A stretch of DNA of 64,000 nt from Chlorobium sp. Its GTDB lineage: Bacteria > Bacteroidota > Chlorobiia > Chlorobiales > Chlorobiaceae. Positions 1 through 8,993 of the stretch are shown in pieces. A program made the translations under genes and the position numbers. Location of the stretch: positions 1 to 64,000 of the forward strand of contig JANQHB010000024.1 of assembly GCA_028277225.1 (NCBI GenBank), written 5' to 3'. Under the pieces are notes generated by a model. It saw only the letters and a program-made list of their open reading frames with translations, had not been told where the DNA came from and searched no databases. Within the stretch, counting starts at the first letter, position 1. Each line of letters opens with the position of its first letter.

Positions 1-240
1 TCCTGCCAACTGCCCACTGAAGTCTGCCGACTGATTATATCAAGGACCTAAAGGATAGAAACGATACCATGATCTCGCTATCGGGCAAACCGGCTATCCC
101 GCCCTTCTGATATCCAGGAACAAACGGCATCGTTCTCCCGTTATACAATATTGCTCCCATCTGGCAAACTGCTTTTTCGGAGCATCTATTGTTTGATGGA
201 CTACATTCATCTTCCGAGACGCTATTTTAAGGGAGGTTGT
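1..240. other. Non-coding upstream region with repeat remnant
   Basis: No convincing gene. The first ~37 bases (CTGCCAACTGCCCACTG-like) belong to the CTGCC/CAGTGGGCAG repeat type that recurs near 17.8, 38.1, 41.6 and 45.5 kb. The rest is the presumed promoter region of the baeRF3-type gene, but I see no clear -35/-10 pair. A reading frame enters from position 151 but lacks a ribosome binding site there. Confidence 0.5.
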
Positions 241-1389
241 ATGAACACCCGTTTTTCAGAGTATCCCGCCGTCGAGTTCGCTTTACAGGAACCGCCTTGT
301 CTTTCACTCTATCAGAAAACGCACCGACATCACCCCGATAACCAGCAGGATCCCATACGTTTCAGGAATCTTGTGAAAAAGCTGGGTGAACTGCTTGCCA
401 GGGATTACCCGAAACGGGAAGTGGCTCCCCTGCTCGAACCGTTCAACAAGCTTGCCGGTGACCACCATTTCTGGAACACGACGCTTGACGGGCTGGCGGT
501 GCTTGGTGCTCCGGGAACGTTCAGGGTGTATCATCTGCAGGAAAACGTCAGGGATTTTGTCGTTGTATCGAACAGCTTCTATACCAAACCGCTGATTCGT
601 GTTTTTCAGGTATATGGGCGTTATCAGGTTTTGAGCCTTACGAGAAATTCGATCAGACTCTATGAGGGAACCCGTGACGCTCTCGATGAAGTCGAGCTTG
701 CAGAAGGTATTCCGCATACCCTGGAAGAAGCTCTTAGAGAAGAGACGAGCGAGCCGCACCTGACGGTCGCGTCATATGGCAAAGGCGCCAGGGGGCCGTC
801 CATGCATCATGGTCACGGAGGGCGTAAAACGGAAGTCGATGTAGATGCGGAGCGTTTTTTCCGGATCATCGACAAAGGTATTCTCGAACATCATTCCCGT
901 CAATCGGGCCTCCCGTTACTGCTCGTCGCACTTCCTGAAAACCAGGGGCTGTTTCGACAGGTGAGCCAGAATCCATTCCTGATGCCTGAGGGAATCGAGA
1001 TGAATCCCGACGCGCTCGAGAACGTGAAAATGCTTGAAAAAAGCTGGGGAGTGGTCGAGCCTCAAATCAGGGCGGAGATGGAGGCCCTGGTCGACGAATA
1101 TGGGGATGCTCTGGCAAAGGAACTCGGCTCGGGCGATGTTGAAGAGGTGGCACGTGCGGCGGCTTCGGGGAGAATTTCGGCGCTGCTTATCGATAACGAT
1201 GTTCATTTTCCCGGCCATATCGACAGGAACACAGGCGAGATCACACCTGATACGGCAGGCGGTCCTGAAAACGGAGATCTGCTCGACGATATCGGCGAAC
1301 TTGTTCTCCAGAAAGGAGGCAGGGTTCATGTCCTGCATACTGAACGTATGCCCACTCGTACAGGAATCGCTGCCATTTTCAGGTTCTGA
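241..1389 (+). CDS. baeRF family 3-type (eRF1-like) protein
   Basis: Protein of 382 residues resembling the bacterial archaeo-eukaryotic release factor family 3 (baeRF3). It opens with the family's PCLSLYQKTHRH-type strand at about residues 19-30 and ends with an eRF1-like C-terminal fold in which the segment LLIDNDVHFPG (about 315-325) precedes a terminal VHVLHTERMP stretch. baeRFs are thought to act on stalled or damaged ribosomes, but members are largely uncharacterised, so the role here is inference. The start at 241 is preferred over 151 because GGGAGG lies seven bases before it. The gene stands alone on the plus strand and ends in a strong intrinsic terminator. Confidence 0.7.
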   Translation: MNTRFSEYPAVEFALQEPPCLSLYQKTHRHHPDNQQDPIRFRNLVKKLGELLARDYPKREVAPLLEPFNKLAGDHHFWNTTLDGLAVLGAPGTFRVYHLQENVRDFVVVSNSFYTKPLIRVFQVYGRYQVLSLTRNSIRLYEGTRDALDEVELAEGIPHTLEEALREETSEPHLTVASYGKGARGPSMHHGHGGRKTEVDVDAERFFRIIDKGILEHHSRQSGLPLLLVALPENQGLFRQVSQNPFLMPEGIEMNPDALENVKMLEKSWGVVEPQIRAEMEALVDEYGDALAKELGSGDVEEVARAAASGRISALLIDNDVHFPGHIDRNTGEITPDTAGGPENGDLLDDIGELVLQKGGRVHVLHTERMPTRTGIAAIFRF

Positions 1390-1418
1390 TTTCCATCACA
1401 AAACTGTTTCTCTTCATG

Positions 1419-1451
1419 AATGCCGGATAACAATCCGGCATTGCTTTTTTT
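1419..1451 (+). terminator. Intrinsic terminator after baeRF3 gene
   Basis: Perfect 10-bp inverted repeat AATGCCGGAT / ATCCGGCATT (1419-1428 and 1433-1442) with an AACA loop, followed by GC and seven T. It lies 30 bases past the stop of the upstream gene, between two convergent genes. Confidence 0.9.
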
Positions 1452-1486
1452 CTGAAACCTGGTACCTGTTGATTGCAGCATCTGAG

Positions 1487-2782
1487 CTACTTATTCTGAA
1501 AATTGAAACCGGGTTTTTGAAATCCTGGTTTAAGCTGCAGCTTGTTTTGAAGCTTGTTGATCGTGAAGGTCGATGCCGCCTTATGGCTGGTATAGGACGA
1601 GCCTGTTTTTCCGTCGGGATAGAAAACAGCTTCAAGACGGTATTTACCGGTTTCGGTGAGAGCGCTTGCCGGAATGCTTTTTGTGGTTGAGATGCCGGAA
1701 ACAGGCCAGCTCTTTGTGTAGACTGATGTCGGTGGTTTGGGCCAGGAGCCCGGTGCTGTTGCATGTATCTTCGATACGAAGACTTCTGCGGAAGAGCCCG
1801 GTTTTACGAGATGTTGTGCTATATCGAGCTTGATCTGTACAGGATTGCCATGGAGGAAAGACTTGCCGTTACCGGGAGATACAATGGTGATTGCAGGTTG
1901 CAGCGGGGGTTCTGCAAGCGCTTCGGAAGCGGTAACCGTAAATGTTCTCCAGACGGCTTCATCCGGGTGTTGAAATTCCGGCTGGATACTATAGGCCCTG
2001 GCTCTCCACTTTCCCGGCTTCATGTCGATCGAGGTTCCCCAATAGGAGCCTGAACCCGATGCGGAAAGATCCCTGATAATGTTTTGTTCTTCCCCTTCAG
2101 TATGCTCTATCTGCAGCCGTATCTTCTGAGCCGGAACAACCGTGAGGTCCGGTGGAGGATACTGGCGGATCATGAACGGGACTGCATTTTTTGCCTTGCA
2201 GGAGGCGTTCAGGCGGGGTTCGATGATGACAAGTTTTTTTGCTTCACTGATAACCTTGTTCCTGAGGAATTCAATCTGCTGGTCTGTCAGGATTTTATTA
2301 CGCATGGGGGGAACAAACCAGCTTGATGGTATCGACCGGGACTGGCTGACGGTATTGCACTGGGCGTTCCGGTTCAACCATGGATCTGCAGAGCAGGTGT
2401 AGGTTCCTTTGAATTCCAAAGGAGGATTGAACACAGGATCAGTGCCGGTGACCTCAATTGATTCTTTTGCAGTTTTGCTGTCAACATCATATGAGCCTTC
2501 GATGGTGTAATCGAAATACCTGATTGGTCCGGCCTGTGTTTCGGATGAAAGGACTGCCTGTCCTGTGCCCTTGAACGCGTACCTCCGGTTGCCGTTATTG
2601 ACGCTCACTTCATAGACTGCGGGTGCGTTCCACGTTGCGGACCATGCGGGGCCTTTGCCTTCCTTATCCACGCTCATTGCCCATGCGCGGACAGGGATAA
2701 AGGACGAATAAATAGCGGTAAGGGCAATACAGACCGTCCAAAAGAGTGGATGCCGAAGTATAAACGGGAGGTGTCCTGACAT
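1487..2782 (-). CDS. Exported protein of unknown function
   Basis: Protein of 431 residues that I do not recognise. A hydrophobic segment at about residues 10-35 (HPLFWTVCIALTAIYSSF, then an AWA site) looks like a signal peptide. The mature part is rich in Ser, Pro, Thr and Lys. It seems to carry two extracellular beta-rich modules of fibronectin-like character: one around the YPPPDLTV segment and one beginning TIVSPGNGKSF that is followed by repeated-looking strands. The start at 2782 fits the signal peptide; an upstream start at 2863 would add 27 unlikely residues. A periplasmic or surface location is inferred. It is convergent with the baeRF3-type gene and no partner is evident. Confidence 0.6.
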   Translation of the reverse strand: MSGHLPFILRHPLFWTVCIALTAIYSSFIPVRAWAMSVDKEGKGPAWSATWNAPAVYEVSVNNGNRRYAFKGTGQAVLSSETQAGPIRYFDYTIEGSYDVDSKTAKESIEVTGTDPVFNPPLEFKGTYTCSADPWLNRNAQCNTVSQSRSIPSSWFVPPMRNKILTDQQIEFLRNKVISEAKKLVIIEPRLNASCKAKNAVPFMIRQYPPPDLTVVPAQKIRLQIEHTEGEEQNIIRDLSASGSGSYWGTSIDMKPGKWRARAYSIQPEFQHPDEAVWRTFTVTASEALAEPPLQPAITIVSPGNGKSFLHGNPVQIKLDIAQHLVKPGSSAEVFVSKIHATAPGSWPKPPTSVYTKSWPVSGISTTKSIPASALTETGKYRLEAVFYPDGKTGSSYTSHKAASTFTINKLQNKLQLKPGFQKPGFNFQNK

Positions 2783-2934
2783 GATATACACGACCTTTAT
2801 TGCATTGCTACATTGGCTGCTATTGTAATGTAAATGTATGCATTTTAAACATTCAATATTCATTATATTGTTAAAATCAAGAGCACATTACCACTGCAGT
2901 CGTCCTTTCACAATCTTTGATATTTCCCGCCGGC

Positions 2935-3582
2935 ATGCATGAACTTCTGAGTCACACATTAGTGATGATCGGTGGTTACTTTGCCATCATGAATCCGTTC
3001 GCCAATACAGTGATTTTCACTGCTGTTACGGCTGGTATGGATGACCGCGCCATTAAAAAGACCGCACGTAGTGCCGTAATAACTGCTTTATGCATTATTC
3101 TTGTTTTTATTCTGCTCGGCCGGATAATTTTCGATTTTTTCGGTATCACTCTTCCCGCATTGCGTGTTGCGGGCGGAATAATGGTTTTTTTTATAGGTTT
3201 TGATATGATGCACGGACGAACCTCGGCCGCTCATGCTCCTGCAGGAAGCGGTTCGGGGGATGTAAGGGGGCAGAATATCGGTGTAAGCCCATTGGGAATA
3301 CCGATTCTTGCCGGTCCGGGCACGATCGCCGTTTCAATGAGTTACTCCGCGACTGGTAATGAGCTGGAGATTGCTGTGAATGCAGTGGTTTTTTCCATTA
3401 TGTGTCTGATAACGTATGTGTTTTTCCTGTTCGGTGATAAAGTTGAGCAGAAACTCGGTCAGGAAGGATTGAAGGTCATTACCCAGGTTATGGGATTGAT
3501 TCTCTCTGTCATTGGTATTCAAATCGGGATCGAAGGTGTATTCGGTGCGATTTCACTGTTCGGACAGCACGCCGCAGTTTGA
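2935..3582 (+). CDS. MarC family integral membrane protein
   Basis: Protein of 215 residues with about six membrane segments and the MarC/UPF0056 signature early on (MIGGYFAIMNPFANTVIF, about residues 10-28) and again after the middle loop (GIPILAGPGTIAVSM). MarC proteins are inner membrane proteins whose transport substrate is not established; the old link to multiple antibiotic resistance has not held up. A TTG at 2917 could add six residues; neither start has a clear ribosome binding site. It is followed by a thioesterase gene 70 bases downstream on the same strand. Confidence 0.85.
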   Translation: MHELLSHTLVMIGGYFAIMNPFANTVIFTAVTAGMDDRAIKKTARSAVITALCIILVFILLGRIIFDFFGITLPALRVAGGIMVFFIGFDMMHGRTSAAHAPAGSGSGDVRGQNIGVSPLGIPILAGPGTIAVSMSYSATGNELEIAVNAVVFSIMCLITYVFFLFGDKVEQKLGQEGLKVITQVMGLILSVIGIQIGIEGVFGAISLFGQHAAV

Positions 3583-3652
3583 TCCAGGTTTATTGTTACT
3601 CTGAAGACTATAACAATGAAACATTGTTCAATACTGTATTTCCATATTTTCC

Positions 3653-4072
3653 ATGCAAAATTATGCCTTCAGCCTCCCGATGTCGGTTCGCGATTATGAA
3701 TGCGATATTCAGGGAATTGTCAATAATAGTGTGTACCAGAACTATCTTGAACATGCCCGGCATGAGTACCTTAAAACCGTCGGACTGGATTTCAGGGAGT
3801 ATGCGGACAAGGGGATCAATCTCGTTGTCGTAAGGGCTGAACTCGACTACAAACATTCGCTCGAAAGCGGCGACGGGTTTGTTGTTTGCCTGAACATGGC
3901 GAGGGAGTCAAGATTGAAGTTTGCATTCTACCAGGATATTTTCCGGGAAAATGATAAAAAGCTTATCCTGAAAGCAAAAATAATCGCCACTGCTCTCAAC
4001 CAGAGGGGACGACCTGAAATCCCGGAGGATTTTGAGCTTCTGCTTCATGTGGCTGATGGCCGATCGTTGTAA
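3653..4072 (+). CDS. 4-hydroxybenzoyl-CoA thioesterase-like hotdog thioesterase
   Basis: Protein of 139 residues with a single hotdog fold of the YbgC/4HBT acyl-CoA thioesterase family. The catalytic Asp appears to be D18, in the DIQGIVNNSVYQNYLEHAR stretch that forms the conserved D-x-x-G-x-V-x(n)-Y-x-x-Y-x-E signature. These enzymes hydrolyse acyl-CoA thioesters in the cytoplasm; the acyl substrate cannot be told from sequence. It lies 20 bases before the TPR-like gene and is probably cotranscribed with it. Confidence 0.85.
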   Translation: MQNYAFSLPMSVRDYECDIQGIVNNSVYQNYLEHARHEYLKTVGLDFREYADKGINLVVVRAELDYKHSLESGDGFVVCLNMARESRLKFAFYQDIFRENDKKLILKAKIIATALNQRGRPEIPEDFELLLHVADGRSL

Positions 4073-4092
4073 TTCTTGATGGAATAAACAGT

Positions 4093-4617
4093 ATGAAACC
4101 ACTCAAACAGGTTGCTCAAGCCTACATGTCGCTCTCCGACGGTCAGGAAAAATTGCAGGAAAACGCCTATGGCGATGCTGAAGAGGCATTCAGGAAGGCT
4201 ATGGAGGTTACGCGGACAATTCCTGGGGAAGAGGTGTTCGATCACGATGGTTTCGACGCTCTCTGTCATGCCGGATTGTCCGAGGCGCTGGACAGGCTCG
4301 AAAGATATGATGAAAGCCTTGCATCGGCAGCTATTGCTTTGCGCTATTTCAACAGGCGCGGTGAGTTACATCAGGACGAAGGTGTGCAGTGGATTGCTGC
4401 GGTCGTGAGCCGCGCACATGCCCTTGCAAGGACCGGTAAGCCCAGGGAAGCGCTTCAGGGTTTTCAAATGGCCGGTGAAATGGTTGAAGAGCGGAAAGGC
4501 GACCTGCCGCGGAAAGAAATGCTCCGGAAAATGATTGCCGACAATATTGCCATGCTCCGCTCATCCATGCCTGAAGACAGTTCAAAACGCAAGGCTTGGT
4601 GGGAGTTCTGGTCCTGA
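4093..4617 (+). CDS. DUF3856 TPR-like helical protein
   Basis: Protein of 174 residues, almost entirely alpha-helical with tetratricopeptide-like spacing (for example the AYGDAEEAFRKAMEV and ALARTGKPREALQGFQMAG segments). It matches my recollection of DUF3856, a TPR-like family known from Chlorobaculum, which points to green sulfur bacteria. The C-terminus is basic then tryptophan-rich (KRKAWWEFWS). TPR-like folds usually bind protein partners; no partner is visible here. It sits between a thioesterase gene and a glycosyltransferase gene in one direction with short gaps. Confidence 0.75.
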   Translation: MKPLKQVAQAYMSLSDGQEKLQENAYGDAEEAFRKAMEVTRTIPGEEVFDHDGFDALCHAGLSEALDRLERYDESLASAAIALRYFNRRGELHQDEGVQWIAAVVSRAHALARTGKPREALQGFQMAGEMVEERKGDLPRKEMLRKMIADNIAMLRSSMPEDSSKRKAWWEFWS

Positions 4618-4637
4618 ACCGGTTTTGCGGTTAAGCT

Positions 4638-5645
4638 ATGCGTGATATCAGGAACATTCTGGTTATCAGACTGAGCTCAATCGGCGATATTGTTCTGACA
4701 ACACCTGTTCTCAGGCGCCTCCATGCAGCATGGCCAACAGCTTCGATCGATTATTGCGTCAAGCCCGCTTTTCTGCCCCTGCTGGAACGTTCTCCTTACC
4801 TGCAGACTATCTGTACGACTCAAGATCTGCCGTCGGGGCACTACGATCTGGTTGTCGATCTGCAGAACAACCTGCGTTCACGCGGTGTGCTCAAAAACAT
4901 TTCGTATGACCGGATTTACCGGTATCGCAAGCAGAACTGGAAAAAACTTCTCCTTGTCCGGACCGGTATCAATTTTTACGGCAGCATCGATTCTGTTGTT
5001 GACCGCTATATGGCGTCAATGGAAGCGGATGATGGCATTGCCGATGATGCCCGTGGTTGTGAACTGTGGCTGAAAGAATCCGACAGAACGTTTGCTGCAC
5101 GCTTTGCAAAAAGCAAAGGGCTTCGGTTGGGCGTCTGTTTCGGCGCCAGGCATCTGACCAAACGCTATCCTCCAGGACGGTTTGCCTCGGTGATCGAGAT
5201 GCTTTCGGAAAAGCTTGATATGCGTTTTTTCCTGCTTGGCGGTACAGAAGACGTCCGTCATGCGGACGAAATAATCGCGGCTCTCTCCCCTGCTGCCGCG
5301 TTTCAGGTGGATAACCTTGCCGGCTCAGCTTCCCTCATGGAGTCGGCAGCGCTGCTGGAGGTCTGTGACGCAGTTCTCTGTAACGATACCGGGCTTATGC
5401 ATATCGCGTCAGCGTTCGGCAAGCAGCTTTTTGTGCTTTTCGGATCTTCTGTGCCGGAATTCGGATTTCTTCCCTACAAGGCGCCCTTCTCTCTGTTTGA
5501 TGTTCCTGACCTGCCCTGCAGGCCATGCTCGCATATCGGCAAGGATCGTTGTCCAAAGGGGCATTTGAAGTGCATGACCGACATTGCCGAAGAATCGGTT
5601 GCTGAAGAAATTCTTGATTTTTTTAAACATCGATATTCCTTTTGA
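4638..5645 (+). CDS. Glycosyltransferase family 9 (heptosyltransferase-like)
   Basis: Protein of 335 residues of the ADP-heptose:LPS heptosyltransferase family. The N-terminus (ILVIRLSSIGDIVLTTPVLR) is the family's acceptor-side signature. The C-terminal half carries the nucleotide-sugar segment around VCDAVLCNDTGLMHIASAFG (about residues 240-260) and the Cys-rich PCRPCSHIGKDRCPKGH motif (about 293-309) common in this family. It probably adds heptose to the inner core of lipopolysaccharide on the cytoplasmic face of the inner membrane. The gene is 20 bases after the TPR-like gene and seven bases before exonuclease III. Confidence 0.85.
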   Translation: MRDIRNILVIRLSSIGDIVLTTPVLRRLHAAWPTASIDYCVKPAFLPLLERSPYLQTICTTQDLPSGHYDLVVDLQNNLRSRGVLKNISYDRIYRYRKQNWKKLLLVRTGINFYGSIDSVVDRYMASMEADDGIADDARGCELWLKESDRTFAARFAKSKGLRLGVCFGARHLTKRYPPGRFASVIEMLSEKLDMRFFLLGGTEDVRHADEIIAALSPAAAFQVDNLAGSASLMESAALLEVCDAVLCNDTGLMHIASAFGKQLFVLFGSSVPEFGFLPYKAPFSLFDVPDLPCRPCSHIGKDRCPKGHLKCMTDIAEESVAEEILDFFKHRYSF

Positions 5646-5651
5646 CAGCAT

Positions 5652-6422
5652 ATGAAAATAGTTACCTGGAACATCAATGGTATTCGGGCTCGAAAGACAA
5701 GCCTTCTGGAATGGCTCGAAAAACATCAGCCCGACATTGCGGTGTTCGAAGAACTGAAAGCACCGGAGGAAGCGATTCCCGCAGAAATACTCGCGCTTGA
5801 AGGGTACGCGAAGTTCTGGAACGGATCGACATACAAAAAGGGATACAGCGGGGTAGGTCTTCTTGTAAAAGAAGAGCTCCGTCGCAACTGCAGTTTCGGG
5901 ATCCCCGACTTTGATCTGGAGAACAGGACCGTCGCTCTTCATCTTTCGAACCTTACCCTGATAGGGAGCTATGTTCCCAGAGGAGACGGCGAGGCACATT
6001 ATGCTGTGAAGCTGGGCTATCTCGACAACCTTCGCCATTATATCGAATCACTGCTCCGGCAGGGCAGGGATGTTGTGCACACAGGCGATATCAATGTGGC
6101 TCATACCGATCTCGATGTGCATCATTCTCAGAACAAGCCGGGCGCTACCGGGCTTCGTGATGAAGAGCGGGGGGCGATCGATCGACTTCTTGAAACAGGA
6201 CTGCATGACATTATGCGTGAACATCATCCCGAAAGGAAAGACCTTTTTACCTGGTGGCCATACTGGAAAGGGGCTCGGGAAAGAAACCTGGGATGGAGGA
6301 TCGATTGCTTCTACCTTTCCGAACGTCTTCTGGGTCATGTCAGTGATATAAGCATTGACCTCGACGAAAAAAGCTCGGATCATGCACCGGTGATCCTTGA
6401 TCTCGGTATATCCGCTGATTGA
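5652..6422 (+). CDS. xth: Exodeoxyribonuclease III
   Basis: Protein of 256 residues of the ExoIII/APE1 endonuclease-exonuclease-phosphatase superfamily, which cleaves DNA at abasic sites and removes 3' blocks in base excision repair. Motifs in order: KIVTWNINGIRAR at the N-terminus (metal and phosphate contacts), VFEELKAPE near residue 34 (the metal-binding Glu, where many homologues have LQETK), GDINVAHTDLDVHH near 141-154, WRIDCFYLSERL, and the catalytic SSDHAPVILDL near the C-terminus. Length is normal. It starts seven bases after the heptosyltransferase stop. Confidence 0.93.
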   Translation: MKIVTWNINGIRARKTSLLEWLEKHQPDIAVFEELKAPEEAIPAEILALEGYAKFWNGSTYKKGYSGVGLLVKEELRRNCSFGIPDFDLENRTVALHLSNLTLIGSYVPRGDGEAHYAVKLGYLDNLRHYIESLLRQGRDVVHTGDINVAHTDLDVHHSQNKPGATGLRDEERGAIDRLLETGLHDIMREHHPERKDLFTWWPYWKGARERNLGWRIDCFYLSERLLGHVSDISIDLDEKSSDHAPVILDLGISAD

Positions 6423-6526
6423 GAGGCGGTTGGACACATTTTGACGACGGCAGTATGAATCAATTTGCTGCTGTTGTATAAATGGATTGAATGCGTTACA
6501 TTTAAGGTCCAAAAATGCAGGCGGTG

Positions 6527-6543
6527 TTCCCGTAGTATGGGAA
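6527..6543 (+). promoter_or_regulatory. Short hairpin in rpsF leader
   Basis: TTCCC/GGGAA hairpin with a GTAGTAT loop, about 80 bases before rpsF in an otherwise featureless 200-base spacer. S6:S18 operons in other bacteria carry leader RNAs bound by the S6:S18 complex. Whether this hairpin is one cannot be decided from the sequence alone. Confidence 0.3.
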
Positions 6544-6622
6544 TCCAGGGGACAGGGATGCGCAATACCTGATTTCCGCCGTTTGCCGGAATCTGATTTA
6601 TCGAAACAAGATTTTTTGCGCT

Positions 6623-7036
6623 ATGGAAAAGAAGAAACTTTACGAGTGCACCGTGATCATTAATGGCGGTCTTGAAGACGATGCTATCGAAACCGCCATG
6701 ACCGAGGTCAAAAAGGTCATTACCGGTAACGGTGGTGCAATTGCCAACATTCTTGATCTTGGCAGAAGGAAAATGGCTTACCCGATAAGTAAACAGACAA
6801 TCGGGTCTTATGCTCACATCGAATTTGAAGGATTGCCTTCCGGCCTTGCCGCCATTGAAAAAGCTTTCCGCTATGACGACAATATCCTGCGTTTTCTGAT
6901 CATCCATCTCAGCACCCAGCTGCTTGAAATGCGCAAAAGGGTTGAAAAATACAGCGTTGTGATCGGCAGCCCTGATGATCTGAGTGAAGAAGAGCAGCAG
7001 GAAAAGCAGCAGGAAAAGCAGGCTGCCAAAGCGTAG
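6623..7036 (+). CDS. rpsF: 30S ribosomal protein S6
   Basis: Protein of 137 residues. The core ([16 protein letters not shown], then [23 protein letters not shown] near residues 49-73) is typical of S6, which pairs with S18 on the 30S platform. The C-terminus ends in an acidic and glutamine-rich tail ([12 protein letters not shown]), longer than in Escherichia coli. It is the first gene of an S6-SSB-S18-L9 operon. Confidence 0.97.
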   Translation: MEKKKLYECTVIINGGLEDDAIETAMTEVKKVITGNGGAIANILDLGRRKMAYPISKQTIGSYAHIEFEGLPSGLAAIEKAFRYDDNILRFLIIHLSTQLLEMRKRVEKYSVVIGSPDDLSEEEQQEKQQEKQAAKA

Positions 7037-7097
7037 TCCCCCGCCAAATGTCAATTAACTATGAATCGATGCCTTTTGAAATAACGGAGGGATGGTT

Positions 7098-7583
7098 ATG
7101 GCTGAGTTGAAAATGCCCGAAATCAACAGTGTTGTCATTGCAGGAAATCTTACAAAAGATCCTGTTTTTCGTCAGACAAATTCCGGCGGGACGCCTGTCG
7201 TTAATTTTTCGATTGCATGCAACAGGCGTTTCAGGGACAGTAATCATCAGTGGCAGGAAGATGTCTGTTACGTAGGTGTTGTTGCCTGGAACAAGCTGGC
7301 TGAAAGCTGTCGTGACAACCTGAGAAAAAGTGCCGCTGTCCTGGTTGACGGTGAATTGCAGAGCAGGACATGGAAAGCTCAGGACGGTTCTTCACGTACA
7401 GTCGTCGAGATCAAGGCGCGAAGGATTCAGTTCCTCAACAAACGAAAGAAATCGGCTGACGATGATGATGAGCATTCCGGTTTCATAGAAGATGACTATC
7501 AGCATGACGGAAACCCCGGAGAGAGCTATCAGGGGGATAACCCAGGTCATATTTACGAGTATAAATATCTTTCTTCCGAGTGA
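7098..7583 (+). CDS. ssb: Single-stranded DNA-binding protein lacking the usual acidic tip
   Basis: Protein of 161 residues with one OB fold at about 1-110 (INSVVIAGNLTKDPVFRQT, then VNFSIACNRRF and ELQSRTWKAQDGSSRTVVEI). It binds single-stranded DNA in replication and repair. The start at 7098 is chosen over 7092 because GGAGG at 7086-7090 gives a seven-base spacer. Unusually, the C-terminus ends in a Tyr-rich stretch (HIYEYKYLSSE) instead of the DDDIPF-type tip that recruits repair proteins. This may be the operon-linked paralogue, with another SSB elsewhere; that is inference. Confidence 0.9.
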   Translation: MAELKMPEINSVVIAGNLTKDPVFRQTNSGGTPVVNFSIACNRRFRDSNHQWQEDVCYVGVVAWNKLAESCRDNLRKSAAVLVDGELQSRTWKAQDGSSRTVVEIKARRIQFLNKRKKSADDDDEHSGFIEDDYQHDGNPGESYQGDNPGHIYEYKYLSSE

Positions 7584-7609
7584 GGAAGGGGGAACAGAAA
7601 CACTGCAAC

Positions 7610-7879
7610 ATGAATATGAAACAGAAACGTACCGGTACGTCGATGAGCAAGTCAATCGGTAATGCACTTGCTTCAAAGAAAAAAGTAACCAGGAACCAGG
7701 TTGTCTTTTTTGACTACCGTGACGAGAGAAAGCTGAAACGGTTCATTAACGATCAGGGGAAAATTATCCCACGCCGCATAACCGGCCTGTCCGCCAAAGA
7801 GCAGAACCTGCTCACCCATTCGGTAAAATGGGCAAGGTTTCTCTCGATTATTCCTTATGTGACAGACGAATACAAGTAA
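7610..7879 (+). CDS. rpsR: 30S ribosomal protein S18
   Basis: Protein of about 89 residues with the S18 core: [34 protein letters not shown]. It forms a heterodimer with S6 on the 30S subunit. The start is uncertain: ATG 7610, ATG 7616 and GTG 7580 (overlapping the ssb stop) are all in frame, and a purine-rich stretch at 7583-7592 precedes them. Confidence 0.93.
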   Translation: MNMKQKRTGTSMSKSIGNALASKKKVTRNQVVFFDYRDERKLKRFINDQGKIIPRRITGLSAKEQNLLTHSVKWARFLSIIPYVTDEYK

Positions 7880-7929
7880 GCGGTTTCAGCAACTATGTTT
7901 TAACACTTATTGAACGAGGAAACAGAACT

Positions 7930-8376
7930 GTGAAAGTTATACTGAAAAAAGATGTTGCCACGCTGGGAGACGCGGGTGATGTGGTGGACGTAAAAAACGG
8001 TTATGCAAACAATTACCTCATTCCGCAGGGAATTGCGTTGAGGGCAACAAAAGGCACACTCAAGGCTCTTGAAACAGAGAGGGTGCAGCAGGCAAAAAAA
8101 ATTGAGCAGCAGAGAGCCGCTGCAAGGGAAGTCGCCGATAAAGTACAGCAGTTGAACCTGAAAGTCTCGGCCAAGGCCGGTGAGTCGGGAAAACTTTTCG
8201 GGACCGTGACATCTGCAGATATAGCTGAAGCCCTGAACGGTGAAGGCGTCAGTGTCGATCGCAGAAAGATATCCCTTGAGGCGCCGATAAAGGAACTCGG
8301 TAATTACGAGGCCCAGGTAAAGCTCTTCAGGGACGTAACAGCATCACTCAAGATAACCGTCGAGGCGGAAGGGTGA
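7930..8376 (+). CDS. rplI: 50S ribosomal protein L9
   Basis: Protein of 148 residues, the normal L9 length. The N-terminal RNA-binding domain ([20 protein letters not shown], then [14 protein letters not shown]) is followed by the long connecting helix rich in Gln, Lys and Ala, and then the C-terminal domain. The GTG start at 7930 is preceded by GAACGAGGA. It closes the rpsF operon and is followed by a strong terminator. Confidence 0.96.
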   Translation: MKVILKKDVATLGDAGDVVDVKNGYANNYLIPQGIALRATKGTLKALETERVQQAKKIEQQRAAAREVADKVQQLNLKVSAKAGESGKLFGTVTSADIAEALNGEGVSVDRRKISLEAPIKELGNYEAQVKLFRDVTASLKITVEAEG

Positions 8377-8410
8377 GACTGAAAACTCTTTTGAAACGAT
8401 GAAGGTTCGG

Positions 8411-8448
8411 GCGCAGTGACTGTTTATAGTTGTCATTGCGCTTTTTTT
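8411..8448 (+). terminator. Intrinsic terminator of the rpsF-rplI operon
   Basis: Ten-base stem GCGCAGTGAC / GTCATTGCGC (8411-8420 and 8432-8441, one G-T pair) followed directly by seven T. It lies 34 bases after rplI. Confidence 0.9.
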
Positions 8449-8530
8449 GTTCGCAGCATCTGAAGCATGAACCTTTTCTGCGAACGGCTTTTTATGGAGT
8501 ATCTGAAATTTTATATCTAACAGGCGTATT

Positions 8531-8923
8531 ATGAGGCAAGCTCTTTTTCAGGAAAAGTATCCTGTTTACACACTGGAAATCGACAAGTCGGAAACGACAT
8601 ACGGTTCAGTCAACGAAATTCTCGATTATATCAAATCCCGGATAGCGGAGCATCCGGTCGTTGCCTATATTGGAACATTCGACCATTACAGTCACACAAA
8701 ATCATTGGCTGACGGTGTTGTCAGCGACATGATTCTCGATGCGAAAAACATTCTCTTCTGTTTTGGCAAGGAACTGCCCAGCCCTTGTGTCCTTGCTGTG
8801 CGCCCACGTTCAATCGGTGTTGCAGAAATGGATGACGCTTTTGTGATAACTTTTCTTGAGGCACCGAATCCTGTGGCCAACGAGGCTATGGAAACCTGGG
8901 TGCTGAGCCTTAAAAACAAGTAG
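8531..8923 (+). CDS. Conserved protein, DUF6858-like
   Basis: Protein of 130 residues without signal peptide or membrane segment. It resembles a small conserved family that I recall as DUF6858, found in sulfur-oxidising and related bacteria. Notable segments are EHPVVAYIGTFDHYSHT (about 39-55) and ILFCFGKELPSPCVLAVRPRS (about 77-97), with two Cys twelve residues or so apart. Function is unknown. It is flanked by the rplI terminator and the convergent pheS gene, so it is probably a single-gene unit. Confidence 0.6.
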   Translation: MRQALFQEKYPVYTLEIDKSETTYGSVNEILDYIKSRIAEHPVVAYIGTFDHYSHTKSLADGVVSDMILDAKNILFCFGKELPSPCVLAVRPRSIGVAEMDDAFVITFLEAPNPVANEAMETWVLSLKNK

Positions 8924-8993
8924 GTTGTCGATGATGGGGCTTGTATCAGCCCCGGATGGCGGCAGAGGGATGACGAAGAACGGATGTTGTTCT

